From Marinobacter manganoxydans MnI7-9 (GTDB lineage Bacteria > Pseudomonadota > Gammaproteobacteria > Pseudomonadales > Oleiphilaceae), in assembly GCF_000235625.1 (NCBI RefSeq), contig NZ_AGTR01000034.1:1-64000 (forward strand): 64,000 bases of DNA. The letters are read 5' to 3'. Positions 54,799 through 63,514 of this stretch are shown here, one piece after another (position 1 is the stretch's first letter; the number at the start of each line of letters is the position of its first letter). The notes beneath the pieces are model-generated. The model had not been told where the DNA came from. It did no database searches and was given only the letters and a program-made list of their open reading frames with translations. Made by a program: the position numbers and the translations under genes.

Positions 54799-56169
54799 GT
54801 GCAAGAGCTTGTGGACGGTATTGGCGGTTGGGTTTGGGGGCCCGTGACCATTGCTCTGCTGGTAGGTACCGGCCTGTATCTGACCATTCGTCTGCGCTTT
54901 ATCCAGTTGTTTCGCATGTGGCTGTCCCTGAAGATTGCCAGTGGCGCGGATGCGGAACAGCAAAAGGAGGGTGACCTCAGTCAGTTTGGCGCGCTGACGC
55001 TGGCGCTGTCGGCGGCGATCGGCAACGGCAATATAGCCGGTGTGGCCACGGCCATAGCTCTGGGCGGGCCGGGTGCGGTTTTGTGGATGTGGGTGACCGC
55101 TCTGGTTGGCATGGCGACGGTTTACGCCAGTACCACCCTGGCTCTGGCTTTTCGCCATCATGATCCGGAGCGTGGTTATGTTGGTGGTCCCATGTACTAC
55201 ATTGAACTGGGCCTGGGGCCCCGCTGGAAGCCGATGGCCAAGATGTTTGCCTTCTGTGCGATCCTGGCGGCTTTTGGCACCGGCAACATGGTGGAGGCCA
55301 ATTCTGTTGCCGATACTCTCGAGTTCTCGCTCCGGGATATTATTGGCTACACCGCCACCGACAACAGTGTGTTCTCGGTAAAGCTTGCCATCGGGCTTGT
55401 CTATGCGGGGTTGGTGTGGCTGGTGATCGTGGGCGGCGTCAAACGCATCGGGCTGGTAGTGTCCCGACTGGTTCCACTGATGTTTCTGGTTTATGTCGGT
55501 AGTGCGCTCGTGGTGCTGGTAATCAATGCAGACGCTGTTCCCCGGGCATTTGCGTTGATTGTCTCCGATGCCTTCAGTGGCACGGCTGCCGTTGGTGGTT
55601 TTACCGGTGCCAGTGTGATGGCGGCGATCCAGTTTGGTGTTGCCCGAGGCGTTTTCAGTAACGAGGCGGGACTGGGAACGACGCCTATGGCGATGGCCGC
55701 AGCACGCACCGCAGAGCCGGTCCGTGCTGGTCTGGTAGCGATGAATGGCCCTCTGTTTGACACTCTCATTGTCTGCACCATCACAGCTCTGGTAATAATT
55801 ACGACAGGTGTCTGGCAGACTGGGGTCAGCGGTTCGGAGCTGACTACCATGGCATTTAACTCTGCGGTGCCGGACCTCGGCAAACTGGCAGTCACTGTCT
55901 CGCTGCTGTTCTTTTCCTTTTCCAGCGTGCTTGGCTGGAGTTACTACGGAGACCGTGGGACGGGCTATCTGTTTGGCGAGGCCGCTATCCTGAAATACCG
56001 TCGTCTGTTCTGCCTGCTTTTGCCGATTGGCGCGGTTATGAAGCTCGAGCTTATTTGGGGGCTTTGTGACATTGCAAATGGACTGATGGCGATCCCCAAC
56101 CTGATCGCCATCCTTCTCCTGTCTCCGCTAGTAGTTCGGATGACTCGCCGATATTTCGGTATGACCTGA
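54799..56169 (+). CDS. Alanine/glycine:cation symporter (AGCS family)
   Basis: This 456-residue membrane transporter probably imports alanine or glycine with sodium. Typical segments are GALTLALSAAIGNGNIAGVATAIALGGPGA and the SNEAGLGTTPMAMAAA loop. About ten or more membrane helices are visible. Translation starts at GTG behind GGAGGGG. It converges on an EAL-domain remnant. Confidence 0.92.
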   Translation: MQELVDGIGGWVWGPVTIALLVGTGLYLTIRLRFIQLFRMWLSLKIASGADAEQQKEGDLSQFGALTLALSAAIGNGNIAGVATAIALGGPGAVLWMWVTALVGMATVYASTTLALAFRHHDPERGYVGGPMYYIELGLGPRWKPMAKMFAFCAILAAFGTGNMVEANSVADTLEFSLRDIIGYTATDNSVFSVKLAIGLVYAGLVWLVIVGGVKRIGLVVSRLVPLMFLVYVGSALVVLVINADAVPRAFALIVSDAFSGTAAVGGFTGASVMAAIQFGVARGVFSNEAGLGTTPMAMAAARTAEPVRAGLVAMNGPLFDTLIVCTITALVIITTGVWQTGVSGSELTTMAFNSAVPDLGKLAVTVSLLFFSFSSVLGWSYYGDRGTGYLFGEAAILKYRRLFCLLLPIGAVMKLELIWGLCDIANGLMAIPNLIAILLLSPLVVRMTRRYFGMT

Positions 56170-56179
56170 AGAAAGCAAT

Positions 56180-56464
56180 TCAGGTTTCCGCGATCAGCCG
56201 GTTTACTTCGTTTTCGGCCTCCATCCAAGCCTTCAGTTCCTCAAGCGCCCTTGGCGGGCAGATCCAGTAGCCTTGCATCATTTCTGCACCCAGCGATTTA
56301 ATGAGTCGGGCCGTATGTTCCGTTTCGATGCCTTCGGCAACCACCTGATAGCCAAGGCCCTGGCCCATTTTGATGGCGGTCTCCACAATTATTTTGGCGT
56401 TGTCGCTGGACTCGATGTCCTGTAACAGCGCCCGGTCCAGCTTGATTTCGCTGGCGGGCCCCAG
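56180..56464 (-). pseudogene. Truncated EAL-domain remnant
   Basis: About 95 residues match only the C-terminal part of an EAL domain (SEIKLDRALLQDIESS, YQVVAEGIETEHTARLIKSLGAEMMQGYW). The EAL motif, the asparagine and the aspartate pair are missing. Upstream residues in the same frame look random and run into the promoter of the next gene. It is best explained as a 5'-deleted phosphodiesterase gene. Confidence 0.75.
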
Positions 56465-56561
56465 CCTTGCCGCCGGCGCATGCCATCTCCGGTGCGCGAC
56501 TGTCTCGATAGCGGCCCATCTGCTACGTTGAAAGGAGACATTCATTCCCAAGGAGGCCTCT

Positions 56562-56774
56562 ATGTTCGTCGCTGAAAAAGCAACCGGGCACCTGATCGAA
56601 GTTCTGGATACACAGGCGCTGTTTGATCCCCATAGCCAGCAGGTGCGAGGCAGCCTTCATTACGGAGAGGAGGCGCAGGATCCTGAATTGTTTAAAAAAG
56701 CCGAACTCGCGTTTCCCTCTGGTGAAGCGCTTCCCGTGTGCTGGACAGACCCGGATTACCGTCGCCAAAGCTGA
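56562..56774 (+). CDS. Small acidic hypothetical protein
   Basis: This 70-residue protein starts MFVAEKATGHLIEVLDTQALF behind a very strong AAGGAGG ribosome site. It is soluble and ends with CWTDPDYRRQS. I believe similar short proteins occur in pseudomonads, but I know no function. It is flanked by the EAL remnant and betI. Confidence 0.7.
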   Translation: MFVAEKATGHLIEVLDTQALFDPHSQQVRGSLHYGEEAQDPELFKKAELAFPSGEALPVCWTDPDYRRQS

Positions 56775-56802
56775 TATTCGCTTGCCCTTCCTGCCATCAC
56801 AA

Positions 56803-56826
56803 CCGCGCCATATCAGAGTGGCGCGG
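56803..56826 (+). repeat. Hairpin between the small protein gene and betI
   Basis: CCGCGCCA (56803-56810) and TGGCGCGG (56819-56826) form an 8-bp stem with an 8-nt loop, 29 bp after the stop codon. No T tract follows, so it is an uncertain terminator. Confidence 0.45.
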
Positions 56827-56850
56827 AGGCTCCCTGCTTTCTGATCAGGT

Positions 56851-56904
56851 TTGAATTTCCCGCCTCGCTTCTGTAAGATTTTTATTAATTGAACGTTCAA
56901 TTAA
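56851..56904 (+). promoter_or_regulatory. betI promoter and BetI operator
   Basis: TTGAAT (56851-56856), 17 bp, TAAGAT (56874-56879) form a good promoter. Immediately downstream, TTAATTGAACGTTCAATTAA (56885-56904) is a perfect 20-bp palindrome that would cover the start point. Its core resembles the BetI operator known from E. coli, so autorepression relieved by choline is expected. Confidence 0.85.
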
Positions 56905-56968
56905 CAAAAAGCAGGGCTGATTGGTGCTGCTTTCAACACCGGAATCAAGACGAGTAACCGAAGCCGCC

Positions 56969-57562
56969 ATGCCAAAAGTTGGGGTCAAAGACACACGCAA
57001 GCAGCAGCTGATTGAAGCCACCATGCATTCGATTGCAGAGCTCGGAATGCAGAACACCACCATTGTGAGCATCAGCAAACGCGCGGGGATGTCCTCCGGG
57101 ATTATCAGCCATTACTTCGGTGGCAAGCAGGGGCTGATTGAAGCGGCCCTGCGTTATCTGCTTGATCAACTGGGCAAGGAACTCCGGGAGCGTATGGCCA
57201 AGACCGACCGCTCCCCGGAACAGCGGCTCAATTGCATTATCGAGTCGAACTTTTCCGAGTTTCAGCGCTCTGCGCTGGCGGCCAAGACCTGGCTGAGCTT
57301 TTGGGCCCGGTCGATGCATGAGCCGGGGCTTAAGCGACTGCAGCAGATCAACAACGCCCGGCTGTACAGCAACCTGCGATATTCCTTCGCACAGGTGCTT
57401 GAACCTGACGCAGCGACTGAGGCCGCCCGGCAAACCGCGGCAATGATCGATGGGTTCTGGTTGCGCAGTGCCCTGAGCCTGGACCCGGCGGAGAGCTTTG
57501 AAGCCGGCGAGCGGCTCTGCAAGAAATTTGTCCACGAGACACTGGCGCAGGCAACCGCCTGA
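56969..57562 (+). CDS. betI: Choline-responsive transcriptional repressor BetI
   Basis: BetI is the TetR-family repressor of the choline-to-betaine pathway. ATG 56969 (MPKVGVKDTRKQQLIEATMHSI) gives 197 residues, the family length. The HTH is TTIVSISKRAGMSSGIISHYFGGKQGLIEA. It is the first gene of betIBA and has a palindromic operator at its promoter. Confidence 0.95.
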   Translation: MPKVGVKDTRKQQLIEATMHSIAELGMQNTTIVSISKRAGMSSGIISHYFGGKQGLIEAALRYLLDQLGKELRERMAKTDRSPEQRLNCIIESNFSEFQRSALAAKTWLSFWARSMHEPGLKRLQQINNARLYSNLRYSFAQVLEPDAATEAARQTAAMIDGFWLRSALSLDPAESFEAGERLCKKFVHETLAQATA

Positions 57563-57625
57563 GCCGGGATTGATTCGAACGGCCCACAAGGCCTGAAGAC
57601 ACCGAACCGAGGTTAATTACCGACT

Positions 57626-59095
57626 ATGTCTGCATCTCTTCCTGTTGTTCAGAATTTCGTCCATGGCCGTTTCCTGGCCAACAGCACCGGCGAAACCTTC
57701 CCTGTGGTGAATCCGGCCACGGGTCAGGTTATCTACGAAGTGGAAGTGGCGGATGAATCCGTGCAGCAGGCCGCCGTTGAAAGTGCCCGCGCCGGTTTTG
57801 CCGAGTGGTCTGCCATGACTGCCATTGAGCGCAGCCGGATTCTGCTGCGGGCGGTTGCGCTTCTGAGAGAGCGTAATGATGAATTGGCTGCCGCAGAGGT
57901 GCGCGATACTGGCAAGCCCTGGCAGGAAGCAGAAGCCGTGGATGTGGTCACCGGTGCCGATGCGGTTGAGTTCTTTGCCGGCCTGGCACCCTCCATCGAA
58001 GGTAACCAACAGGACCTGGGCGGTGATTTTTACTACACCCGCCGGGAGCCCCTGGGCATCTGCGCCGGCATTGGCGCCTGGAACTACCCGATCCAGATCG
58101 CCTGCTGGAAATCCGCGCCGGCTCTGGCCTGCGGTAACGCCATGATTTTCAAGCCATCCGAGGAAACCCCCATGGGTGCGGTGAAGCTGGCGGAAATCTT
58201 TACCGAAGCGGGTGTGCCGGCGGGCGTATTCAACGTGGTGCAGGGCGCCGCCGAAGTGGGCCAGTGGCTGACCCACCACCCCGAGATTGCCAAGGTCTCC
58301 TTCACCGGCGAAGTGGCCACCGGGAAGAAAGTTATGGCCGCGGCATCTTCCACCCTGAAAGACGTCACCATGGAACTCGGCGGAAAATCCCCGCTGATCA
58401 TCTTTGACGATGCGGATCTTGAGAACGCCATTTCCGCCGCCATGGTCGGCAACTTCTACACCCAGGGTGAGATCTGCACCAACGGCACCCGGGTGTTTGT
58501 TCATGAAGATCTGTACCCGCGCTTTATCGAACGTCTGCTGGAACGCACCCGCAACAATATCAAGCCCGGCGACCCGATGAATCCGGACACCAATTTCGGC
58601 GCGCTCATCTCCGCAAAACACCGGGATCTGGTGCTCGATTACATCGCCAAAGGTCTGTCCGAAGGCGCGACTCTCAGCCACGGCGGTCGGGCCTTCGAGC
58701 CGGAGGATTCCAAAGGCGGCTATTTTGTGGAACCCACCATCTTCACCGACTGCACCGATGATATGACCATCGTAAAGGAAGAGATTTTCGGGCCGGTGAT
58801 GTCGGTCCTCACTTTCCGCGATGAGGACGAGGTGATTGCCCGCGCGAATAACACGGATACGGGTCTGGCCGCTGGCGTGTTCACCAACGATATCCGTCGG
58901 GCCCACCGGGTGATTCACCAGATCCAGGCCGGCATCTGCTGGATCAATAGCTACGGTGCCTCCCCGGCGGAAATGCCGGTGGGTGGTTACAAACTCTCCG
59001 GCATCGGCCGGGAAAACGGGCGCGAGACCATTGCGCACTACACCCAGATCAAATCGGTGTATGTGGGCATGGAAGATTTGGACGCACCCTTTTAG
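57626..59095 (+). CDS. betB: Betaine aldehyde dehydrogenase
   Basis: BetB oxidises betaine aldehyde to glycine betaine with NAD(P)+. The 489 residues include the catalytic glutamate region [16 protein letters not shown] and the nucleophile in [15 protein letters not shown]. The motifs are intact. It lies 63 bp after betI and 25 bp before betA. Confidence 0.96.
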   Translation: MSASLPVVQNFVHGRFLANSTGETFPVVNPATGQVIYEVEVADESVQQAAVESARAGFAEWSAMTAIERSRILLRAVALLRERNDELAAAEVRDTGKPWQEAEAVDVVTGADAVEFFAGLAPSIEGNQQDLGGDFYYTRREPLGICAGIGAWNYPIQIACWKSAPALACGNAMIFKPSEETPMGAVKLAEIFTEAGVPAGVFNVVQGAAEVGQWLTHHPEIAKVSFTGEVATGKKVMAAASSTLKDVTMELGGKSPLIIFDDADLENAISAAMVGNFYTQGEICTNGTRVFVHEDLYPRFIERLLERTRNNIKPGDPMNPDTNFGALISAKHRDLVLDYIAKGLSEGATLSHGGRAFEPEDSKGGYFVEPTIFTDCTDDMTIVKEEIFGPVMSVLTFRDEDEVIARANNTDTGLAAGVFTNDIRRAHRVIHQIQAGICWINSYGASPAEMPVGGYKLSGIGRENGRETIAHYTQIKSVYVGMEDLDAPF

Positions 59096-59120
59096 TCGCA
59101 GGCCACACAGGAGAACGCGT

Positions 59121-60806
59121 ATGACAGAAAATCGATACGACTACATCATTGTGGGTGCGGGTTCCGCCGGTTGTGTACTGGCCAACCGCCTGACCGAGGA
59201 CGCGCGCCACCGGGTGCTGCTGCTGGAAACCGGCGGCAGCGACAAGAGCATCTTCATCCAGATGCCCACCGCCCTTTCCATTCCCATGAACACCAAGAAA
59301 TACGCCTGGCAGTTCGAGACCGAGCCGGAGCCGTTCCTGGACAACCGTCGCATGCACTGCCCACGGGGCAAGGTGCTGGGGGGGTCTTCCTCCATCAATG
59401 GCATGGTCTATGTCCGTGGCCACGCCCGGGATTTTGACGAATGGGATTCCGAGGGCGCTACTGGCTGGCATTACCGCAACGTCCTGCCCTATTTCAGGAA
59501 GGCCGAAACCTGGGCCTTTGGCGGCAACGACTACCGGGGCGATAAGGGCCCGCTCGGTGTCAATAACGGCAATAACATGCAGAATCCGCTCTACAAGGCC
59601 TTTATCAGGGCGGGTTCCGATGCCGGTTACTTTGAGACCGATGATTACAACGGTACCCAGCAGGAAGGCTTCGGCGCCATGCACATGACCGTGAAGAACG
59701 GTCGTCGCTGGTCCACTGCGAACGCCTATCTGCGTCCGGCCATGGAGCGCGATAACCTGACTGTGGTCACCCATGCCCTGGTGCATAAGGTGTTGCTCGA
59801 TGGCAAAACCGCCACCGGTGTCCGTTACGAGCAGGGCGGCAAGGTGCACGAGGCGAAAGCCGCCGAGGAAGTCATCCTGTCAGCGGGCTCTATCGGTTCA
59901 CCCCACCTGCTCCAGCTGTCTGGTATTGGCAAGCGTGAGGTACTGGAAAAGGCTGGTATCGAGGTAAAGCACGAGCTACCGGGCGTTGGTGAGAACCTGC
60001 AGGACCACCTGGAGTTTTACTTTCAGTACCGCTGCAAGCAGCCGGTGTCGCTCAACGGCAAGCTGGACTGGTGGAACAAGCTGAAGATCGGTGTTCGCTG
60101 GATTCTCCGCAAGGATGGTCTGGGCGCCACCAATCACTTCGAGTCCTGTGGCTTCATCCGGTCCAAGGCCGGCGTCGAGTGGCCCGACCTGCAATATCAC
60201 TTCTTACCGGCAGCCATGCGCTATGACGGTAAAGAAGCCTTCAACGGAGACGGATTCCAGCTGCACATTGGTCACAACAAGCCGAAAAGTCGGGGCTTTG
60301 TGCATGTGCAATCGGCCGACCCGAAACAGGCACCGACCATCCGCTTCAATTATCTGCAGCACGAGGCAGACCGGGAGGGCTTCCGGGACTGTGTGCGCCT
60401 GACCCGGGAAATCATCAACCAGCCGGCCATGGACGAGTACCGCGGAGCGGAGATCCAGCCCGGTGCCGAGGTCCAGACCGACGAGGAAATTGATGCGTTT
60501 GTCCGCCAGGCGGTGGAGAGCGCCTACCACCCGTCCTGCTCCTGCAAGATGGGCACCGACGAGCTGGCGGTGGTGGACCCGGAGACGCGGGTTCACGGTA
60601 TCCGGAATCTCAGGGTGGTGGATTCGTCCATCTTCCCGACCATACCCAATGGCAACCTGAATTCGCCCACCATCATGGTGGCCGAGCGGGCAGCCGATCT
60701 GATCCGGGGCAGGGAGCCCCTGCAACCTTCTGACGCGCCTGTGGTGATGGACGACCAGTGGCAGACACGTCAGCGACCGGGACAGGCAAAGCGCGCGCTC
60801 GCATAG
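59121..60806 (+). CDS. betA: Choline dehydrogenase
   Basis: BetA is an FAD-dependent GMC oxidoreductase that oxidises choline to betaine aldehyde at the membrane. ATG 59121, behind ACAGGAGA, gives 561 residues. The FAD-binding motif is [19 protein letters not shown]. The GMC signatures [18 protein letters not shown] and [17 protein letters not shown] follow, and the C-terminal active-site region is [19 protein letters not shown]. Confidence 0.96.
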   Translation: MTENRYDYIIVGAGSAGCVLANRLTEDARHRVLLLETGGSDKSIFIQMPTALSIPMNTKKYAWQFETEPEPFLDNRRMHCPRGKVLGGSSSINGMVYVRGHARDFDEWDSEGATGWHYRNVLPYFRKAETWAFGGNDYRGDKGPLGVNNGNNMQNPLYKAFIRAGSDAGYFETDDYNGTQQEGFGAMHMTVKNGRRWSTANAYLRPAMERDNLTVVTHALVHKVLLDGKTATGVRYEQGGKVHEAKAAEEVILSAGSIGSPHLLQLSGIGKREVLEKAGIEVKHELPGVGENLQDHLEFYFQYRCKQPVSLNGKLDWWNKLKIGVRWILRKDGLGATNHFESCGFIRSKAGVEWPDLQYHFLPAAMRYDGKEAFNGDGFQLHIGHNKPKSRGFVHVQSADPKQAPTIRFNYLQHEADREGFRDCVRLTREIINQPAMDEYRGAEIQPGAEVQTDEEIDAFVRQAVESAYHPSCSCKMGTDELAVVDPETRVHGIRNLRVVDSSIFPTIPNGNLNSPTIMVAERAADLIRGREPLQPSDAPVVMDDQWQTRQRPGQAKRALA

Positions 60807-60821
60807 CGCGTCGTCATCCCA

Positions 60822-60849
60822 CCCGGGCGTGCAACGCGCCCGGGGTTTT
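60822..60849 (+). terminator. Terminator of betIBA
   Basis: CCCGGGCG (60822-60829) pairs with CGCCCGGG (60837-60844), with a 7-nt loop, and is followed by G and TTTT. It separates betA from the leader ORF and transporter downstream. Confidence 0.7.
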
Positions 60850-60975
60850 GCAAGCCCTCAGGATTTCCCTATCAGCGCGACGGTGTTCTGCCGTTTTCGG
60901 GCGCCCGATAGGCAAGTCCTGGGTTTGTGTCCGATTCGAAAGAAGCAGCGCTTACAAAGTAGAGGAGGAACACCC

Positions 60976-61020
60976 ATGCTGTTCATTGCAAAGAAACAAA
61001 GTAACCGGAGGACCTTATGA
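60976..61020 (+). CDS. 14-codon leader ORF before the BCCT-like gene
   Basis: The ORF MLFIAKKQSNRRTL lies behind a strong AGAGGAGGAA ribosome site. Its TGA stop overlaps the ATG of the transporter (ATGA), whose own GGAGG lies inside the leader. This points to translational coupling or a regulatory micro-ORF. It could also be a chance ORF. Confidence 0.5.
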   Translation: MLFIAKKQSNRRTL

Positions 61021-62234
61021 CACTCTGGTTATCCGCAGGTCTGATCTTCACCTTCGCCGCCATTGTGCTGATCCTGTACAAATGGTGGGACATCCAGTGC
61101 ATCGGCGTGACGCCCGTCCGCACCTTCACCTTTATCGCCATCCTGTTCACCTCCGGTCTGGATGTGGGGCTGATCATGTTCCCGCTGACCGAGTTCGGTG
61201 GCTATGGCGATCTGTCTGCGAACCCTGAGTACGGCTTTGCCAACCCCCTGGCTATCGAGTTCGGGTTCTGGGCGTTCCTGATCTGGGGCTTCTATTTCCT
61301 GACCTGTTTTTACTTCGCGATCATTGAGCCGCGGGTGCAGTTCTTTGAGATTCCGTTGGTGAAGGTCGTAAACAACGTGGTGATCATCGGCACCTGTGCG
61401 TTTACCGCCTATCTGCTGCTGGTGAATCTGCCCTGGTACCTGCCCATGCTCGGTGATGGCGAATCGGTGGTGCCAGCGTTCTACTTCATTGTATTTGCCT
61501 CGATTGCGCTGGCGGTCTATTCCAGCTCCAAGATCAAATATGTGCGCATCCTCAGTCTGGGCTCGAGCCTGTTGTTTATTGCCCTGATCGTGGGCATGTG
61601 GTTCCGGGCGTTCGTTATGGGTGCGGGCTCACCGGCAGACTTCTTTGGCACCGCCGGATTGATCGGCGAGTACTTCGCCAACATCCACCAGTTTGCCCTG
61701 CCGATCAACGACTACCACGAGTTCTACCTGTTCTGGTGGTTTGCCTGGAGCATCATGATTGGCCAGTTTACCGCGCGTTTTGTGAGCGGTATCCGTACCT
61801 GGCAGCTGTTGATTGCCATGCTGGTGGTACCGTCCATCGCCATTGGTGTCTGGTTTACCGTGCTTTACCACTACCACGCGGAAGGCCTGCAGATTGCGGC
61901 ATTCACCAATCTCGCCATGATTTCGGTGGGTGTGTTGATGGTGGTGAACTCGCTGGATTCATTGATCCGGCTCTATACCGACAACCTCAATCTCACTGCT
62001 CAGCGCCTCGGGCGGGTGAACTATGTGGTGTTCAATTTCCTGGCGATGGTTGGTCTGACCATGCTGTTCCAGCTGGATTTCTTGCGGATTCAGTGGGTTG
62101 GCGCCCTGGTGATTGCGCTGTATTTTGGCTGCCTCGTCTATATCCTGGCGAACAAGCGAGCAGAAGTGGCTGCCATTAAAGCGTCACCGAAAGAAAATAT
62201 TCTGGACTTTGGAAAGATTGAACTGGCTGGCTAA
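61017..62234 (+). CDS. BCCT-like membrane transporter, probably choline/betaine related
   Basis: This membrane protein has 405 residues and roughly ten hydrophobic segments. Residues 237-261 (FYLFWWFAWSIMIGQFTARF and following SGIRT) strongly resemble the TM8 signature of BCCT carriers for betaine, carnitine and choline. TSGLDVGLIMF (45-55) recalls the glycine-rich TM3. It is shorter than usual BCCT proteins (500-700) and lacks obvious N- and C-terminal extensions. Its position after betIBA supports choline or betaine transport. Transport is inferred. Confidence 0.65.
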   Translation: MTLWLSAGLIFTFAAIVLILYKWWDIQCIGVTPVRTFTFIAILFTSGLDVGLIMFPLTEFGGYGDLSANPEYGFANPLAIEFGFWAFLIWGFYFLTCFYFAIIEPRVQFFEIPLVKVVNNVVIIGTCAFTAYLLLVNLPWYLPMLGDGESVVPAFYFIVFASIALAVYSSSKIKYVRILSLGSSLLFIALIVGMWFRAFVMGAGSPADFFGTAGLIGEYFANIHQFALPINDYHEFYLFWWFAWSIMIGQFTARFVSGIRTWQLLIAMLVVPSIAIGVWFTVLYHYHAEGLQIAAFTNLAMISVGVLMVVNSLDSLIRLYTDNLNLTAQRLGRVNYVVFNFLAMVGLTMLFQLDFLRIQWVGALVIALYFGCLVYILANKRAEVAAIKASPKENILDFGKIELAG

Positions 62235-62271
62235 GACCCCATAAACGGGGTGGCGGAAAAATTCCCTTCAG

Positions 62272-62304
62272 AAGCCAGGGATAGGTTTTTTCTATCCCTG
62301 GCTT
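62272..62304 (+). promoter_or_regulatory. Perfect 13-bp inverted repeat upstream of ahpC
   Basis: AAGCCAGGGATAG (62272-62284) and CTATCCCTGGCTT (62292-62304) flank GTTTTTT. It may terminate the transporter transcript, although no T tract follows the stem. It also contains ATAG-N7-CTAT, half of an OxyR-type site, about 95 bp upstream of ahpC. Confidence 0.55.
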
Positions 62305-62396
62305 GGGAATTATCAATTTTATCCGCACCGCCGATATCCGTACTGTAGGCGCCACAAAGTCATTAACTCATGAATCCATCAACAAGGAGTTCTTTA

Positions 62397-62960
62397 ATGG
62401 GCATCATTAACAGCGAGATCAAACCGTTCAACGCTACCGCCTTCAAAAACGGCGAGTTCGTTGAAATCAGCGAAGCAGACGTGAAAGGCAAGTGGGCGGT
62501 ATTTTTCTTCTACCCGGCCGACTTTACCTTCGTGTGCCCGACCGAGCTGGGCGACGTGGCTGACAAGTACGAAGAGCTGCAAAAGCTGGGCGTTGAAGTA
62601 TTCTCCGTGTCTACCGACACGCACTTCACCCACAAGGCATGGCACAGCAGCTCCGAGACCATCGGTAAGATTAACTACTACATGGTTGGCGACCAGAACG
62701 GCACCATCACCAACAACTTTGGTGTGATGCGCGAAGGTCAGGGCCTGGCAGACCGCGCTACCTTCCTGATCGATCCGGACGGCGTTATCCAGGCCATGGA
62801 AATCACTGCTGAAGGTATCGGCCGTGACGCAGACGACCTGATGCGCAAAGTGAAAGCCGCTCAGTACGTTCGCAAGAACCCTGGCGAAGTATGCCCGGCC
62901 AAGTGGAAGGAAGGCGAAGAAACGCTGACTCCGTCACTGGACCTGGTTGGCAAGATCTAA
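62397..62960 (+). CDS. ahpC: Alkyl hydroperoxide reductase subunit C (2-Cys peroxiredoxin)
   Basis: AhpC reduces hydrogen peroxide and organic peroxides. ATG 62397 ([11 protein letters not shown]), behind AAGGAG, gives 187 residues as in E. coli. The peroxidatic Cys47 is in FTFVCPTE and the resolving Cys166 in GEVCPAKW. No ahpF follows; a different reductase or an ahpF elsewhere must serve it. Confidence 0.97.
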   Translation: MGIINSEIKPFNATAFKNGEFVEISEADVKGKWAVFFFYPADFTFVCPTELGDVADKYEELQKLGVEVFSVSTDTHFTHKAWHSSSETIGKINYYMVGDQNGTITNNFGVMREGQGLADRATFLIDPDGVIQAMEITAEGIGRDADDLMRKVKAAQYVRKNPGEVCPAKWKEGEETLTPSLDLVGKI

Positions 62961-62986
62961 GCTCTCCTGACGGAAAGCTTGGTTAC

Positions 62987-63015
62987 AAAAAACCCCGGAA
63001 AATCCGGGGTTTTTT
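62987..63015. terminator. Bidirectional terminator between ahpC and the Prx5-type gene
   Basis: CCCCGGA-AAA-TCCGGGG (62993-63009) is flanked by an A run on the left and TTTTTT on the right, so it can terminate both converging genes. Confidence 0.85.
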
Positions 63016-63037
63016 ATGTCTGATGAAAAAGTGAGGT

Positions 63038-63514
63038 TCAAAGAGCCTCTAGGATGGTTTCGGCGCTGGTCTGGTCCAATCCCTGGGCGTCGATATTCAG
63101 CAGCTCGACCTTGCCGTCGTTCACGATCATGGCGTAGCGCTGGCTACGAATGCCCATGCCGTTCGCAGTCCGATCCTGGGTCAGATCCAGAGCCTTGGCG
63201 AACTCTGCCACGCCATCGGCCAGCATGACGATTTCTTCGGCGTTGTGGGCCTTGCCCCAGGCGTCCATTACAAACGCGTCGTTTACTGACGTGCAAACGA
63301 TGCTGTCGATGCCCTTGGCCCGCAGTTTGTCCGCATTTACCACAAAACCGGGTAAATGGGCGGCTGAACAGGTGGGGGTAAACGCGCCGGGTACAGCAAA
63401 CAGAACGGCTTTCTTGCCGGCAAAGAGTTCACTGGTACGGACTTTCTCAGGGCCTTTTTCGCCCATTACCTGAAGTTCGATGTCTGGCAGGGTATCACCC
63501 GGCTGAATTGGCAT
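63038..63514 (-). CDS. Prx5-type peroxiredoxin
   Basis: This thiol peroxidase has 158 residues when ATG 63514 (MPIQPGDTLPDIEL) is used. The peroxidatic cysteine is Cys49 in PGAFTPTCS, and the family segment RSQRYAMIVNDGKVE is present. It resembles PRDX5 and the bacterial AhpE/Prx5 group. Its start overlaps the 3' end of the DUF3581 gene by 20 bp, so the two are probably cotranscribed. Confidence 0.92.
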   Translation of the reverse strand: MPIQPGDTLPDIELQVMGEKGPEKVRTSELFAGKKAVLFAVPGAFTPTCSAAHLPGFVVNADKLRAKGIDSIVCTSVNDAFVMDAWGKAHNAEEIVMLADGVAEFAKALDLTQDRTANGMGIRSQRYAMIVNDGKVELLNIDAQGLDQTSAETILEAL

